Shown here piece after piece: positions 44,042 to 53,413 of a stretch of DNA of 64,000 bases. The stretch covers positions 2,852,001-2,916,000 of the forward strand of contig NZ_CP136865.1 of assembly GCF_045689245.1 (NCBI RefSeq), given 5' to 3'. How positions within the stretch are numbered: the first letter of the stretch is position 1; each line of letters begins with the position of its first letter. The position numbers were made by a program, and so were the translations under genes. Origin of the DNA: Congregibacter brevis. Its GTDB lineage: Bacteria; Pseudomonadota; Gammaproteobacteria; Pseudomonadales; Halieaceae. The notes below the pieces were generated by a model. The model ran no database searches. It was not told where the DNA came from and worked only from the letters and a program-made list of their open reading frames with translations.

Positions 44042-44650
44042 ATGATTCAGCACACCTTTGGACTGCTGTTTAAGCCAAGGCATCAATGGCAGACCATCGC
44101 CGAATTGCCCGAGAGCTCTCAAAACATTCTGGTTGTATACCCGGTTGTTTTTGCACTTTTGCCTGCCATCGCATGGTACTGGGGCACCAGCCATGTTGGA
44201 TGGACCGTTGGCAGTTACAACGAGGTTATTAAGTTAACCGACGCAAGTGCGATGCAGGTCAACATACTCTTCTACTGCGTCATGGTCGCCAGCGTTGCTG
44301 CCATCGGCTACGCCATTCACTGGATGTCCAGTACCTATGGTGCAGCTCAGTCCACGATTGCAAAAGGCATCGTCATCGCAGGGCTCACAGCCACACCGCT
44401 TTTTGTTCTTGGAATGGTGGGCTTCTACCCGGTGTTGTGGGTGGACTTACTCATTGGAGTTGTCGCGATCAGCTGGGCCGTGTACCTCATGTATCTAGGC
44501 ATCCCCATCGTGATGGACATCCCCCAGGAGCGAGGCTTTTTGTTCTCCAGCGCCATCCTTGCCATCGGACTCGTTTTGCTGGTTTCCATTATGGTCGTTT
44601 CTATCTTGGCCTGGGACTTCGGTGCTGCACCGGCGTTTACCGATGGTTAA
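44042..44650 (+). CDS. Yip1 family membrane protein
   Basis: 202 residues with about five transmembrane helices. The N-terminus HTFGLLFKPRHQWQTIAELP followed by an ILVVYPVVFALLPAIAWYWG-type helix is typical of Yip1 domain proteins in proteobacteria. Their bacterial role is unknown; eukaryotic relatives act in membrane traffic. It lies between fnr and ccoN, directly behind an FNR-type promoter, and 121 bases before ccoN. That placement ties it to low-oxygen growth or oxidase assembly, by inference only. Confidence 0.82.
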   Translation: MIQHTFGLLFKPRHQWQTIAELPESSQNILVVYPVVFALLPAIAWYWGTSHVGWTVGSYNEVIKLTDASAMQVNILFYCVMVASVAAIGYAIHWMSSTYGAAQSTIAKGIVIAGLTATPLFVLGMVGFYPVLWVDLLIGVVAISWAVYLMYLGIPIVMDIPQERGFLFSSAILAIGLVLLVSIMVVSILAWDFGAAPAFTDG

Positions 44651-44771
44651 AAAAAAGCACTATAAATAGGGCCTCCAAAACCGAGTCACCAGCGCCGCAA
44701 GAGACTCATTTTCACACTCAGCGAAGCAAGATAAGACGCTAACGAATTACAAGGGATTACGGGTAACAACC

Positions 44772-46220
44772 ATGAGCGAACTCAACGCAGCACTGGAACA
44801 CCCCGTCTACAACTATAAGGTTGTCAGGCAATTTGCGATCATGACGGTAGTCTGGGGCATCGTGGGCATGTTTGTAGGTGTCTACATTGCCGCAGAACTG
44901 GTTTGGCCTGCTCTCAATCTAGGCCTACCTTGGACAAGTTTTGGACGTCTACGGCCTCTGCATACCAATGCCGTTATCTTTGCTTTTGGCGGCTGTGCGC
45001 TCTTTGCCACCTCCTACTACGTAGTGCAGCGGACAACCCAGGCTCGTCTCGTTTCTGACAAATTGGCCGCTTTCACTTTTTGGGGTTGGCAGCTAGTCAT
45101 CGTGTTAGCGGCAATCACCCTCCCTCTGGGCTACACCACCTCCAAAGAATACGCCGAGCTTGAATGGCCCATTGACATTCTCATCACTATTGTCTGGGTT
45201 TCCTATGCCGTTGTGTTCTTTGGAACACTGGTAAAAAGGAAGACCAGCCACATCTATGTTGCGAACTGGTTTTTCGGTGCCTTCATCGTCACTGTGGCCG
45301 TGCTCCATCTCCTTAACAGCGCCGCACTGCCTGTGGGGATGACACTGAAGTCGTACTCTGCTTACGCAGGCACTGTCGATGCCATGGTGCAGTGGTGGTA
45401 TGGCCATAACGCGGTCGGATTTTTCTTAACGGCTGGTTTCCTTGGCATGATGTACTACTTCGTACCTAAGCAGGCAGAACGCCCCGTTTATTCCTATCGC
45501 CTGTCTATCGTCCACTTCTGGGCACTGGTGTCCGTCTATATTTGGGCCGGGCCGCATCACCTTCACTACACGACGCTACCCGACTGGGCACAGAGCTTGG
45601 GCATGGTCATGAGTTTGATTCTTCTGGCCCCGTCCTGGGGTGGAATGATCAACGGAATCATGACGCTGTCGGGGGCGTGGCATAAGCTGCGCAATGATCC
45701 AATCCTGCGTTTTATGGTTGTAAGCCTATCTTTCTACGGCATGTCGACCTTCGAAGGGCCGATGATGTCGATCAAGACAGTTAACTCACTGTCCCACTAT
45801 ACCGACTGGACCATTGGTCACGTGCATTCAGGTGCTCTGGGATGGGTCGCGATGATCTCTATCGGCTGTCTATACCACCTCATCCCCAAGCTGTACGGCA
45901 AAGAACAGATGTACAGCACAGATCTCATCAACGTGCATTTTTGGATGTCCACCATTGGCACTGTGCTTTACATAGCCGCACTCTGGGTCAACGGCATCAT
46001 GCAGGGACTGATGTGGCGCGCATACAACCAAGATGGGACGCTGACTTACGCGTTTGTTGAGTCTGTCGTCGCCAGCTATCCAGGCTGGATAGTACGGACA
46101 CTTGGGGGGGCGATATTCCTGGGAGGTATGTTGATCATGGCTTACAACGTGTTCATGACAATTCGCAAAGAAGCGCCTGCTGAGTCGCCAAAAGCAGCGC
46201 CCGAAGCTGCAGCGGTATAA
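44772..46220 (+). CDS. ccoN: cbb3-type cytochrome c oxidase subunit I
   Basis: 482 residues, about 12 transmembrane helices, catalytic subunit of the high-affinity terminal oxidase. Metal ligands are visible: the low-spin haem b His in RPLHTNAVIFAFGG, a CuB His in WWYGHNAVGFF, the CuB His-His pair in WAGPHHLHY, and the haem ligands in WTIGHVHSGALGW. The tyrosine that cross-links to the CuB His in this family corresponds to the Tyr in SVYIWAGP. It is the first gene of ccoNOQP. Confidence 0.98.
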   Translation: MSELNAALEHPVYNYKVVRQFAIMTVVWGIVGMFVGVYIAAELVWPALNLGLPWTSFGRLRPLHTNAVIFAFGGCALFATSYYVVQRTTQARLVSDKLAAFTFWGWQLVIVLAAITLPLGYTTSKEYAELEWPIDILITIVWVSYAVVFFGTLVKRKTSHIYVANWFFGAFIVTVAVLHLLNSAALPVGMTLKSYSAYAGTVDAMVQWWYGHNAVGFFLTAGFLGMMYYFVPKQAERPVYSYRLSIVHFWALVSVYIWAGPHHLHYTTLPDWAQSLGMVMSLILLAPSWGGMINGIMTLSGAWHKLRNDPILRFMVVSLSFYGMSTFEGPMMSIKTVNSLSHYTDWTIGHVHSGALGWVAMISIGCLYHLIPKLYGKEQMYSTDLINVHFWMSTIGTVLYIAALWVNGIMQGLMWRAYNQDGTLTYAFVESVVASYPGWIVRTLGGAIFLGGMLIMAYNVFMTIRKEAPAESPKAAPEAAAV

Positions 46221-46231
46221 GGAGCGAAGTT

Positions 46232-46843
46232 ATGTCATCTCATGAAAGAATTGAAAAAAGCGTTCCCTTGCTCATCGTGTTGACCATCGTTGCGATCAGC
46301 TTCGGCACCTTGGTTGAACTAGTACCCCTGATCTTTTCCAAGAAGTACGCGGAGCCTATCGCGGGCCTGGAACCCTACTCTGCATTAGAGCTTGAAGGCC
46401 GAGACATCTACATCCGTGAAGGCTGCAACACCTGCCACTCACAAATGATCCGCCCGCTACGAGCAGAGACCGAACGCTACGGACACTATTCAGTAGCGGG
46501 TGAATCTGTGTATGACCACCCTTTCCTCTTTGGCTCCAAGCGCACAGGCCCCGACTTGGCGCGGGTGGGTAAACGCTACTCGGACGACTGGCATCGGGCC
46601 CATCTATACAACCCGCGCGACGTCGTGCCAGAGTCAAACATGCCGGCATTTCCCTGGCTTTTCAGCAACGAAGTCAATGCCGAGGGAACCGCAGCAAAGA
46701 TGAGCACACTGCAAACTCTTGGCGTGCCGTACACCGAAGCTGATATCGCCGGCGCGGCGAGTGCAGTCGCTGGAAAGAAAGAAATTGACGCATTAGTGGC
46801 CTACTTGCAGCAGCTCGGCACACTGATACAGACGCGGCGCTAG
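46232..46843 (+). CDS. ccoO: cbb3-type cytochrome c oxidase subunit II (mono-haem cytochrome c)
   Basis: 203 residues. One N-terminal transmembrane anchor (LIVLTIVAISFGTLVELVPL) is followed by a periplasmic cytochrome c domain. The haem motif is EGCNTCHSQMIRPL, the axial Met probably lies in ESNMPAFPW, and the CcoO-type GHYSVAGESVYDHPFLFGSK is between them. It passes electrons from CcoP to the CcoN centre. It starts 11 bases after ccoN, with a GGAG ribosome binding site. Confidence 0.98.
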   Translation: MSSHERIEKSVPLLIVLTIVAISFGTLVELVPLIFSKKYAEPIAGLEPYSALELEGRDIYIREGCNTCHSQMIRPLRAETERYGHYSVAGESVYDHPFLFGSKRTGPDLARVGKRYSDDWHRAHLYNPRDVVPESNMPAFPWLFSNEVNAEGTAAKMSTLQTLGVPYTEADIAGAASAVAGKKEIDALVAYLQQLGTLIQTRR

Positions 46844-46847
46844 GTCG

Positions 46848-47024
46848 ATGGATATTAATGACTTAAGAGGCATCAGTACGGCCTTCCTGTTGTTTGCCTT
46901 TATTGGACTTGTGATTTGGGCCTACAGCAACAAGCCAAAGCAAGATTTTGAAGAAGCCGCCAACCTGCCCTTTGCTGATGACGACCTCACGCAAGGTGGA
47001 AAAGAAAAAGGAAACCAACAATGA
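46848..47024 (+). CDS. ccoQ: cbb3-type cytochrome c oxidase subunit CcoQ
   Basis: 58 residues: a short start, MDINDLRGISTAF, one transmembrane helix (LLFAFIGLVIWAYSNK) and an acidic tail. CcoQ/FixQ is a small subunit that stabilises the oxidase complex. It starts 4 bases after ccoO and its TGA overlaps the ATG of ccoP. Confidence 0.94.
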   Translation: MDINDLRGISTAFLLFAFIGLVIWAYSNKPKQDFEEAANLPFADDDLTQGGKEKGNQQ

Positions 47025-47896
47025 CTAGCTTTTGGAGTGGCTGGGTAATCGTTCTCACAACGGTCACCCTTGTTCTGGTGACCTGGTTGCTATTCGCCAA
47101 CCGTAAGCGTTCAGCGGTAGACGAAAAAACCACTGGGCACGTCTACGACGGTATTGAGGAGTGGGACAACCCACTGCCAGGCTGGTGGTTTGCGATGTTC
47201 GTCATCACCATTGTCTGGGGCATTGGCTACCTCATCGCTTACCCCGGTATGGGTAATTTTCCCGGCGTCCTTGGTTGGAGCTCAGTCACTCAGCACGAAC
47301 AGGAAGTTGCCGTCGCAGACGAGAAATTCAGAGCGATGCGCGACAAGTACCTTGCGATGTCGATCGAAGAAATTTATCAGGATCCAAAGGCCCGAAAGAT
47401 GGGCATGCGAATCTATGGCAATAACTGTTCTCAGTGCCACGGCCTTGATGCAGCGGGCGCCCTTGGATTCCCAAATCTCACCGACGACGATTGGCTCTAT
47501 GGCGGATCCCCTGAAGCAATCAAACACACTCTGGTGAACGGACGTCAGGCTGCGATGCCCCCCTGGGAAAGTATCCTTGGCGAACAAGGTATTGCTGAAG
47601 CCACAGCTTATGTACTGTCCTTGAACAGTCGAGATGCGGACGAAGACTTAGTGGCTGCCGGAGAGAAGCATTACCAAACTTACTGCATTGCGTGTCACGG
47701 CCCCGAAGCCAAGGGCAACCCAATCATGGGCGCACCTAACTTGACTAACGGCATCTGGCTATACGGAGGAAACGCAGAGCAAATAGCTCACAGCCTCCGC
47801 ATTGGCCGTAACGGGCAAATGCCCGCCTTTGGCAACACGCTGAGCGAAGACAAGATTCACCTTGTTGCCGCATATGTTTATGGCCTGAGCAAATAG
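47021..47896 (+). CDS. ccoP: cbb3-type cytochrome c oxidase subunit III (di-haem cytochrome c)
   Basis: 291 residues. Two N-terminal hydrophobic segments (near residues 8-25 and 50-72, the second containing GWWFAMFVITIVWGIGYL) precede two cytochrome c domains. Haem motifs are NNCSQCHGLDA and TYCIACHGPEA, with Met ligands likely in AAMPPWE and GQMPAFG. It accepts electrons from soluble or membrane cytochromes c. A small inverted repeat (GCCACT-GG-AGTGGC, 47984-47997) lies in the 129-base gap before ccoG. Confidence 0.97.
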   Translation: MTSFWSGWVIVLTTVTLVLVTWLLFANRKRSAVDEKTTGHVYDGIEEWDNPLPGWWFAMFVITIVWGIGYLIAYPGMGNFPGVLGWSSVTQHEQEVAVADEKFRAMRDKYLAMSIEEIYQDPKARKMGMRIYGNNCSQCHGLDAAGALGFPNLTDDDWLYGGSPEAIKHTLVNGRQAAMPPWESILGEQGIAEATAYVLSLNSRDADEDLVAAGEKHYQTYCIACHGPEAKGNPIMGAPNLTNGIWLYGGNAEQIAHSLRIGRNGQMPAFGNTLSEDKIHLVAAYVYGLSK

Positions 47897-48025
47897 CTCG
47901 AATCCGGAGCCACAGCAATCTCATTAGAATAAATACCGAAGGCAACCGCCCCGTCATAAGCGAGAGCTTCGCGAGGGACTAACGCCACTGGAGTGGCCAC
48001 TCAATACAAGTAGTGGTGAAAAAGT

Positions 48026-49435
48026 ATGTCTGATCCTGATCTCATTGACGTGCAGGAGATCGCACCCGCGGAGGTCGCTGAACTTGACCTCTATCAAAAG
48101 CGCGAAAAGATCTACACGCGCAAAATCGAAGGGTTTTACCAGCGACTGCGAATGTTCACAGGCTGGCCCATGCTTCTGGGGTACTACTGCATCCCCTGGA
48201 TCAGCATCAATGGCCGTCAAGCCGTGTGGTTTGACTTGCCAGAGAGAGAGTTTCATATATTCGGGCTTACCTTCTGGCCTCAGGATTTCTCGCTTCTCGC
48301 CTTTCTTCTGATCATAGCCGCCTTTTCTCTGTTCGCTGTCACCGTGTCTGCCGGCCGTGTGTGGTGCGGCTATACCTGCCCACAGACCGTGTGGACAAGT
48401 ATCTTCATGTGGATAGAGCAAAAAGCAGAGGGGACACGAAACCAGCGTATAAAACTGGATAAGCAGCCCTGGAGCCTCACCAAGGCGGCTCGAAAGCTCA
48501 GTAAACACGGCGCGTGGATGTTCGTCGCGTTCATGACGGGCATGACATTTGTAGGCTATTTTTATCCCGTGCGAGAACTCAGCTACGAGCTCGCCACGCT
48601 ATCCACAGGAAACTGGCAACTAGCGTGGACGGTGTTCTTTACACTCGCCACTTACATCAACGCCGGCTGGATGCGTGAGCAGGTGTGTACCTACATGTGC
48701 CCCTATGCACGCTTTCAGTCCGTCATGTTCGACGCGGATACATTAATAGTCTCCTATGATGCGAGCAGAGGTGATCCTCGGGGTTCGCGCAAAAAGTCAC
48801 TCGCACATAGGGACGCCGGATTAGGCGACTGCATCGACTGCGAGCTGTGTGTTCAGGTCTGCCCGACCGGTATCGATATACGCGATGGCTTGCAGTACGA
48901 ATGCATAGGATGCGCGCTCTGCGTCGACGCCTGCAATTCGGTCATGCGCAAGATGGGCTACGAGCCAGGCCTCGTCCGTTACACCAGTGAGCGAGAACTA
49001 GAAGGTGGTAAAACCCATTGGCTTCGCCCACGAATCATAGGGTACATCGTAGTACTGGCACTCATGGTTGGGGTGTTCAGTTACAACATATTCTCGCGGA
49101 TTCCTCTCGAACTCACAGTTATTCGAGATCGGAATAATCTCTATGTAGAAACTGCCGATGGTGGAATAGAAAACATCTATCGGCTCCACATCGTCAACAT
49201 GGATACCTCACCTCATGAATATGTTCTGAGCGTCGAGGGTCTAGAAGGAGCGACCATCAAAGGCCAAACTCACTACGCACTCGCCGCGAGCGAAGATCGC
49301 GAAGTTACGTTGCGTGTGAATACACAGGCGGCTAGCCTTGTAACGCCAAGCACCAGTTTCACCTTCGAAATCGCCGCCAAAGACATGGCCTCACTCCGGG
49401 CAAGCACTGAATCCCGATTTATGAAACCGCTATAG
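48026..49435 (+). CDS. ccoG: Cytochrome c oxidase accessory protein CcoG (FixG/RdxA)
   Basis: 469 residues. Transmembrane helices flank a polyferredoxin-like region with CGYTCPQTVWTSIFMWIE, EQVCTYMCPYARFQ, CIDCELCVQVCPTGIDI and CIGCALCVDACNSV, enough Cys for two [4Fe-4S] clusters. The C-terminus is an Ig-like FixG domain. CcoG is a cupric reductase that supplies Cu(I) for the oxidase. It begins the ccoGHIS assembly group. Confidence 0.97.
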   Translation: MSDPDLIDVQEIAPAEVAELDLYQKREKIYTRKIEGFYQRLRMFTGWPMLLGYYCIPWISINGRQAVWFDLPEREFHIFGLTFWPQDFSLLAFLLIIAAFSLFAVTVSAGRVWCGYTCPQTVWTSIFMWIEQKAEGTRNQRIKLDKQPWSLTKAARKLSKHGAWMFVAFMTGMTFVGYFYPVRELSYELATLSTGNWQLAWTVFFTLATYINAGWMREQVCTYMCPYARFQSVMFDADTLIVSYDASRGDPRGSRKKSLAHRDAGLGDCIDCELCVQVCPTGIDIRDGLQYECIGCALCVDACNSVMRKMGYEPGLVRYTSERELEGGKTHWLRPRIIGYIVVLALMVGVFSYNIFSRIPLELTVIRDRNNLYVETADGGIENIYRLHIVNMDTSPHEYVLSVEGLEGATIKGQTHYALAASEDREVTLRVNTQAASLVTPSTSFTFEIAAKDMASLRASTESRFMKPL

Positions 49436-49983
49436 TGGAGCCTTCAAACAACCCAATGCGAACTGAGTCTATGTCCCATGGCACGCAAGGATCTCCCAGG
49501 CGAGAAGACGACGAGGCTTGGTATCAACAGTTCTGGCCGTGGTTTCTCATCGCCTTGCCCGGCTCGGTAGTGATTGCCGGGCTGAGTACTTTGTACATCG
49601 CCAACAAGTACGCGGACGACCTTGTAGTCGATGAGTATTACAAAGACGGCTTAGCCATTAATCAGGAGCTGGGAAAACAGGCGACGGCGAAGGAACTGGG
49701 CATCTCCGCTGAGATCAAAGTACTCGATCGAAGAGCGCAGGTGCGCCTCAGCGGAGAGATCACTCCCACGATGCTCAGCTTACGCCTCTCTCATCCTCTA
49801 GAGGCCGATCGAGATTTCGCCGTTACCTTGGCTCCCATAGCCCCAGGGGTCTACCAAAGCAAACTCCCCGCCAAGGTATCTCCAAACTGGCACTGGATAC
49901 TTGAAGCGGAGAATAATCAGTGGCGTATAGATGGCTCACTCAGTAGCAAAGACTTCATTGCCGGTGATAGCGATGCGCCGTAG
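49435..49983 (+). CDS. ccoH: Cytochrome c oxidase assembly protein CcoH (FixH)
   Basis: 182 residues. One transmembrane helix (WFLIALPGSVVIAGLSTLYI) follows a hydrophilic start, and the FixH signature is VVDEYYKDGLAINQ. FixH is needed to assemble the cbb3 oxidase. The start used is GTG, which overlaps the ccoG stop by one base (TAGTG); ATG at 49456 is an alternative. Confidence 0.93.
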   Translation: MEPSNNPMRTESMSHGTQGSPRREDDEAWYQQFWPWFLIALPGSVVIAGLSTLYIANKYADDLVVDEYYKDGLAINQELGKQATAKELGISAEIKVLDRRAQVRLSGEITPTMLSLRLSHPLEADRDFAVTLAPIAPGVYQSKLPAKVSPNWHWILEAENNQWRIDGSLSSKDFIAGDSDAP

Positions 49984-50024
49984 TTTCTGCGCAGTACTGC
50001 TGTAGATCAACCCGCGAAACATCC

Positions 50025-52472
50025 GTGAACAGCGCTCAACCCGTTAGGTCCTCCACATCGCTTACTTGCTTCCACTGCGGCGAAGATGTCCCCGCGGGCG
50101 TAGACTTCGCTTTGGAGGTCGCTGGGGAGCGCCGGCAGATGTGCTGCCCAGGGTGTCGTGCCGTGGCGGGTATGATTACAGAGAGCGGCTTGGAACGCTT
50201 CTACGCGCAGCGTACCGCCTTTAATGATCGCCCATTGGCCGACATGGGAGACCGCCAGCGGGATTTCGAGGTTTATGATGACCCCGCTCTGGCAAAGCAG
50301 TTCTGTGAAGAGGACAGCTCGGGAGGTCTTAGCGCGCGCTTACTTCTGGGCGGCGTAAGCTGTGCCGCTTGCACATGGCTCATCGAAACAACCCTTCAGA
50401 GGATACCTGGCGTACATCAGGCTACGGTGAACCTGGGGCAAAACCGCCTTGATGTTCGCTTTGATCAGAAGCAGCTGCCCCTAAGCCAACTATTCACCTG
50501 TGTCTCGAATCTTGGCTATCAAGTACAACCCTGGCAGAGCAGCCTGAGACAGGATCAGGCAAAACTCGAATATCGAACGGATCTCAGACGGCTAGCCGTA
50601 GCCGGTGTCGGAATGATGCAGGTGGGTATGTTTGCCATAGCACTTCACGCGGGCGACATTCAGGGTATCAGCGCGGAGTACCAACAGCTCATGCGACTTT
50701 GCAGTCTGCTCGTGACAAGTTTCGTTGTGATCTACTCAGCTCGGAGTTTTTTCGAAAGTGCATGGCGTCATCTGAAATTCGGTGCTTTGGTGATGGACTT
50801 GCCTGTGGCCTTGGCAATTGGCCTTGCCTTTTCCGCAAGCACTTATGCCAGCCTAAGCGGCGATGGCGAAGTGTATTTTGACTCTGTCGTAATGTTCACG
50901 TTTTTACTGCTCCTCGCGCGTTTCATTGAAAAGCGCTTACGCTATCAGGATGCCATCAGCTGGCAGGATGCAGAACAGACACTCCCCGATGCTGTACAGG
51001 TATGGAGGGGGCAACACTGGACTTCCATTCCCCGGCAGAAACTCCTCATCGGAGAGCGTGTGTTAGTCCGCTCAGGGGACACGATACCCATCGATGCTCG
51101 GGTTACAAGAGGAACCAGCGCCGTTCGAGAAGACAGCTTCAGTGGAGAGGCTCTCCCTAGATCAGTGACTGTTGACGATGTCGTTTATGCAGGCACGGTG
51201 AATCTGGAGGACTCTTTGGAAGCCGTCGCCACGGGAACCTATGCAGACTCGCGTCTAGCTGCTCTGCAACGATCTATCGACGCAGCACGGCACGATAAGC
51301 CCGCTGTCGCTAAGCTCGCGGACCGCATCGCGACCGGGTTTATTGCCGCTATTTTACTCATCGCTGCATTGACCGCAGTCCTGTGGTGGCAGCTGGATTC
51401 ATCCAAGGCCCTCTGGGTAGCGTTATCAGTGCTTGTGATCAGCTGCCCCTGCGCGCTATCCCTTGCTACACCTTCGAGCCTCGCGAACGCGACAAGCCTT
51501 CTTCGGCGAAAAGGCATCATCGTCAACGGTGACAATGCTCTTGAGGCTCTAGCCCAACTGGACGTCGCCTTATTCGATAAAACAGGTACGCTCACGAGCG
51601 GCGCGTTCACCCTACAGAGCATCTTGCCGCTGAGCGAGCAATGGTCCGAGGCAGACCTCGGCGCAGTAGCTGCGGCAATGCAACGCCATTCCAACCACCC
51701 GCTGGCGAGCGCCTTCACCGCGATGAACGCTGACGCCGATGTCGATAAGGTCCGCTACGTTCCCGGGCGGGGCATTGAAGGCGTGTACCGAGGCCGGGGG
51801 CTGCGATTAGGATCCCTGGTTTTCTGTCAGGAGATCGCTCCCGAGCTACCGGCGCCACCAGAAGACGTCCGCTACTGGGTCGCCCTATGCTTGGAGCATA
51901 AGCCTCTCGCATGGCTTGGGCTGAGCGACGAGGTCCATGCAGAAGCGCTCCCTGTTCTGGAGAACTTCCGTAGTGCTGGCGTGAGGACGGAGCTACTCAC
52001 CGGTGATGCCTCCTCCCGCGCCACACAGCTGGGCTCTTCTCTGAAACTCGACCACGTTGCCACTGGCTTATCCCCGCAGGACAAGCTCGCAAGACTCACG
52101 TCGCTACAAAAGGCAGGCTCAACGGTGTTGATGGTTGGTGATGGTCTTAACGATGCCCCCGTCTTAAAACGTGCGGATGTTTCAATTGCAGTCGCTGGCG
52201 CGACAGATCTTGCCAAGGCACAGGCGGACTTTGTGATTGTCAGCGGCGCTTTAGACCAAATCACTACGCTAGTTGATGTGGCACACCGTACACGCCAAAT
52301 CATCATTCAGAATTTTGGCTGGGCCCTTGGCTATAACCTCATTGGTATTCCGCTGGCCGCTATGGGTTGGGTTCCCCCCTGGGCCGCAGCAATAGGCATG
52401 TCCCTAAGCTCCCTTCTAGTAGTCGGAAACGCCACGCGACTTCGACGAGCCTCGGCTCAAAGGGCCAGTTAA
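50025..52472 (+). CDS. ccoI: Copper P1B-type ATPase CcoI (FixI)
   Basis: 815 residues. An N-terminal Cys-rich metal-binding segment (CFHCGEDVP and MCCPGCRAV) precedes an HMA domain with GVSCAACTWLIE. Eight transmembrane helices include the CPC motif SCPCALSLATP; the actuator motif reads FSGEALP and the phosphorylation site DKTGTLT, with GDGLNDAPVL for the hinge. It exports Cu(I) for insertion into the cbb3 oxidase. The preceding 41-base gap has no clear ribosome binding site. The start is GTG. Confidence 0.96.
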   Translation: MNSAQPVRSSTSLTCFHCGEDVPAGVDFALEVAGERRQMCCPGCRAVAGMITESGLERFYAQRTAFNDRPLADMGDRQRDFEVYDDPALAKQFCEEDSSGGLSARLLLGGVSCAACTWLIETTLQRIPGVHQATVNLGQNRLDVRFDQKQLPLSQLFTCVSNLGYQVQPWQSSLRQDQAKLEYRTDLRRLAVAGVGMMQVGMFAIALHAGDIQGISAEYQQLMRLCSLLVTSFVVIYSARSFFESAWRHLKFGALVMDLPVALAIGLAFSASTYASLSGDGEVYFDSVVMFTFLLLLARFIEKRLRYQDAISWQDAEQTLPDAVQVWRGQHWTSIPRQKLLIGERVLVRSGDTIPIDARVTRGTSAVREDSFSGEALPRSVTVDDVVYAGTVNLEDSLEAVATGTYADSRLAALQRSIDAARHDKPAVAKLADRIATGFIAAILLIAALTAVLWWQLDSSKALWVALSVLVISCPCALSLATPSSLANATSLLRRKGIIVNGDNALEALAQLDVALFDKTGTLTSGAFTLQSILPLSEQWSEADLGAVAAAMQRHSNHPLASAFTAMNADADVDKVRYVPGRGIEGVYRGRGLRLGSLVFCQEIAPELPAPPEDVRYWVALCLEHKPLAWLGLSDEVHAEALPVLENFRSAGVRTELLTGDASSRATQLGSSLKLDHVATGLSPQDKLARLTSLQKAGSTVLMVGDGLNDAPVLKRADVSIAVAGATDLAKAQADFVIVSGALDQITTLVDVAHRTRQIIIQNFGWALGYNLIGIPLAAMGWVPPWAAAIGMSLSSLLVVGNATRLRRASAQRAS

Positions 52473-52474
52473 CT

Positions 52475-52654
52475 ATGGAAAGCCTCTACCTATTGATCCC
52501 GGTCGCCATCATCTTTTGCGTAATTGTCGTACGTCTTCTGCTCTGGGCCATCGACAACGGCCAGTATGACGATTTGGACAAAGAGAGCTGGCGTATTCTT
52601 GCGGACGAGGACCTCAAGGACCCTGCTGCAAAGAGTAATACAGAGGATGATTAG
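52475..52654 (+). CDS. ccoS: cbb3 oxidase maturation protein CcoS
   Basis: 59 residues: one N-terminal transmembrane helix (ESLYLLIPVAIIFCVIVV) and a tail with LLWAIDNGQYDDLDKESWRI. The GQYDDL block is the CcoS/FixS signature. It is needed to insert haem b and CuB into CcoN. It starts 2 bases after ccoI and its end overlaps the next gene by 8 bases. Confidence 0.95.
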   Translation: MESLYLLIPVAIIFCVIVVRLLLWAIDNGQYDDLDKESWRILADEDLKDPAAKSNTEDD

Positions 52655-53393
52655 CAATGACCTCCTCGCGGCAGTTGGCATTGGCCTAGCGGGAGCCGGG
52701 CACTGTCTGGGAATGTGCGGTGGAATAGCCGCAGCAATTAATCTAGGCAACGGCGGCGAGAAGCGTGGCGCAGTGACTGTTGCTTATCACGTGGGCCGCA
52801 TTAGCAGCTACGCCGCTTTGGGCGCACTTTTGGGCGCCTTGGCGGGTAGTATTAATGTCGCACAATGGACCATGGTGCTTCGGTACATTGCGGCGTTGCT
52901 GCTAATTGGCATGGGATTATCGATTGCGGATTGGTGGCGGGGAATGTCCGTTCTCGAGAAGCTAGGCGCCAAAATCTGGAAACCGGTTCAACGTTTATCC
53001 TCCAAACTTCTTCCCGTAAGACACTGGTTTCAGGGCTATCTTCTGGGCTTGTGCTGGGGGTTAATGCCCTGTGGTTTGATCTACAGCGCTTTGGCCTGGT
53101 CTGCTACCGCCCAAGACGTAGCGCGCTCAGGGCTGTTAATGCTGGCGTTCGGTATAGGCACCCTCCCCGCAATGCTAAGCACGAGCTTTGGCGCTTCGGG
53201 TGTTCAGACCTTTCTCAGGCGCCGCGGTCTCAAACTGTTTATTGCAGTCTTTTTGATTCTTTCGGGCATCTGGTCCTTTGCAATGACCTGGAATCACGGT
53301 GGTCACCTGAACCGGCCAATATCCACCACGGTGCAAGAACACTCCATGGACTCTTCAAAGATGCAGCACAGCAAAGAGCACCCAAGGCACTAA
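52647..53393 (+). CDS. TauE/SafE- or DsbD-like membrane protein of the cco locus
   Basis: 248 residues, about six transmembrane helices. Two Cys-bearing helices resemble the DsbD transmembrane family: GAGHCLGMCGGIAAAI and GLCWGLMPCGLIYSAL. The tail is rich in His and Met (HGGHLN, SMDSSKMQHSKEHPRH), which suggests copper binding. Proteins of this kind follow ccoS in many proteobacteria and are thought to aid copper handling or oxidase maturation. ATG 52647 was chosen (MISNDLLAAVG); the frame is open further upstream inside ccoS. Confidence 0.87.
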   Translation: MISNDLLAAVGIGLAGAGHCLGMCGGIAAAINLGNGGEKRGAVTVAYHVGRISSYAALGALLGALAGSINVAQWTMVLRYIAALLLIGMGLSIADWWRGMSVLEKLGAKIWKPVQRLSSKLLPVRHWFQGYLLGLCWGLMPCGLIYSALAWSATAQDVARSGLLMLAFGIGTLPAMLSTSFGASGVQTFLRRRGLKLFIAVFLILSGIWSFAMTWNHGGHLNRPISTTVQEHSMDSSKMQHSKEHPRH

Positions 53394-53413
53394 AGGCTGC
53401 CGTACTGAGCGAG

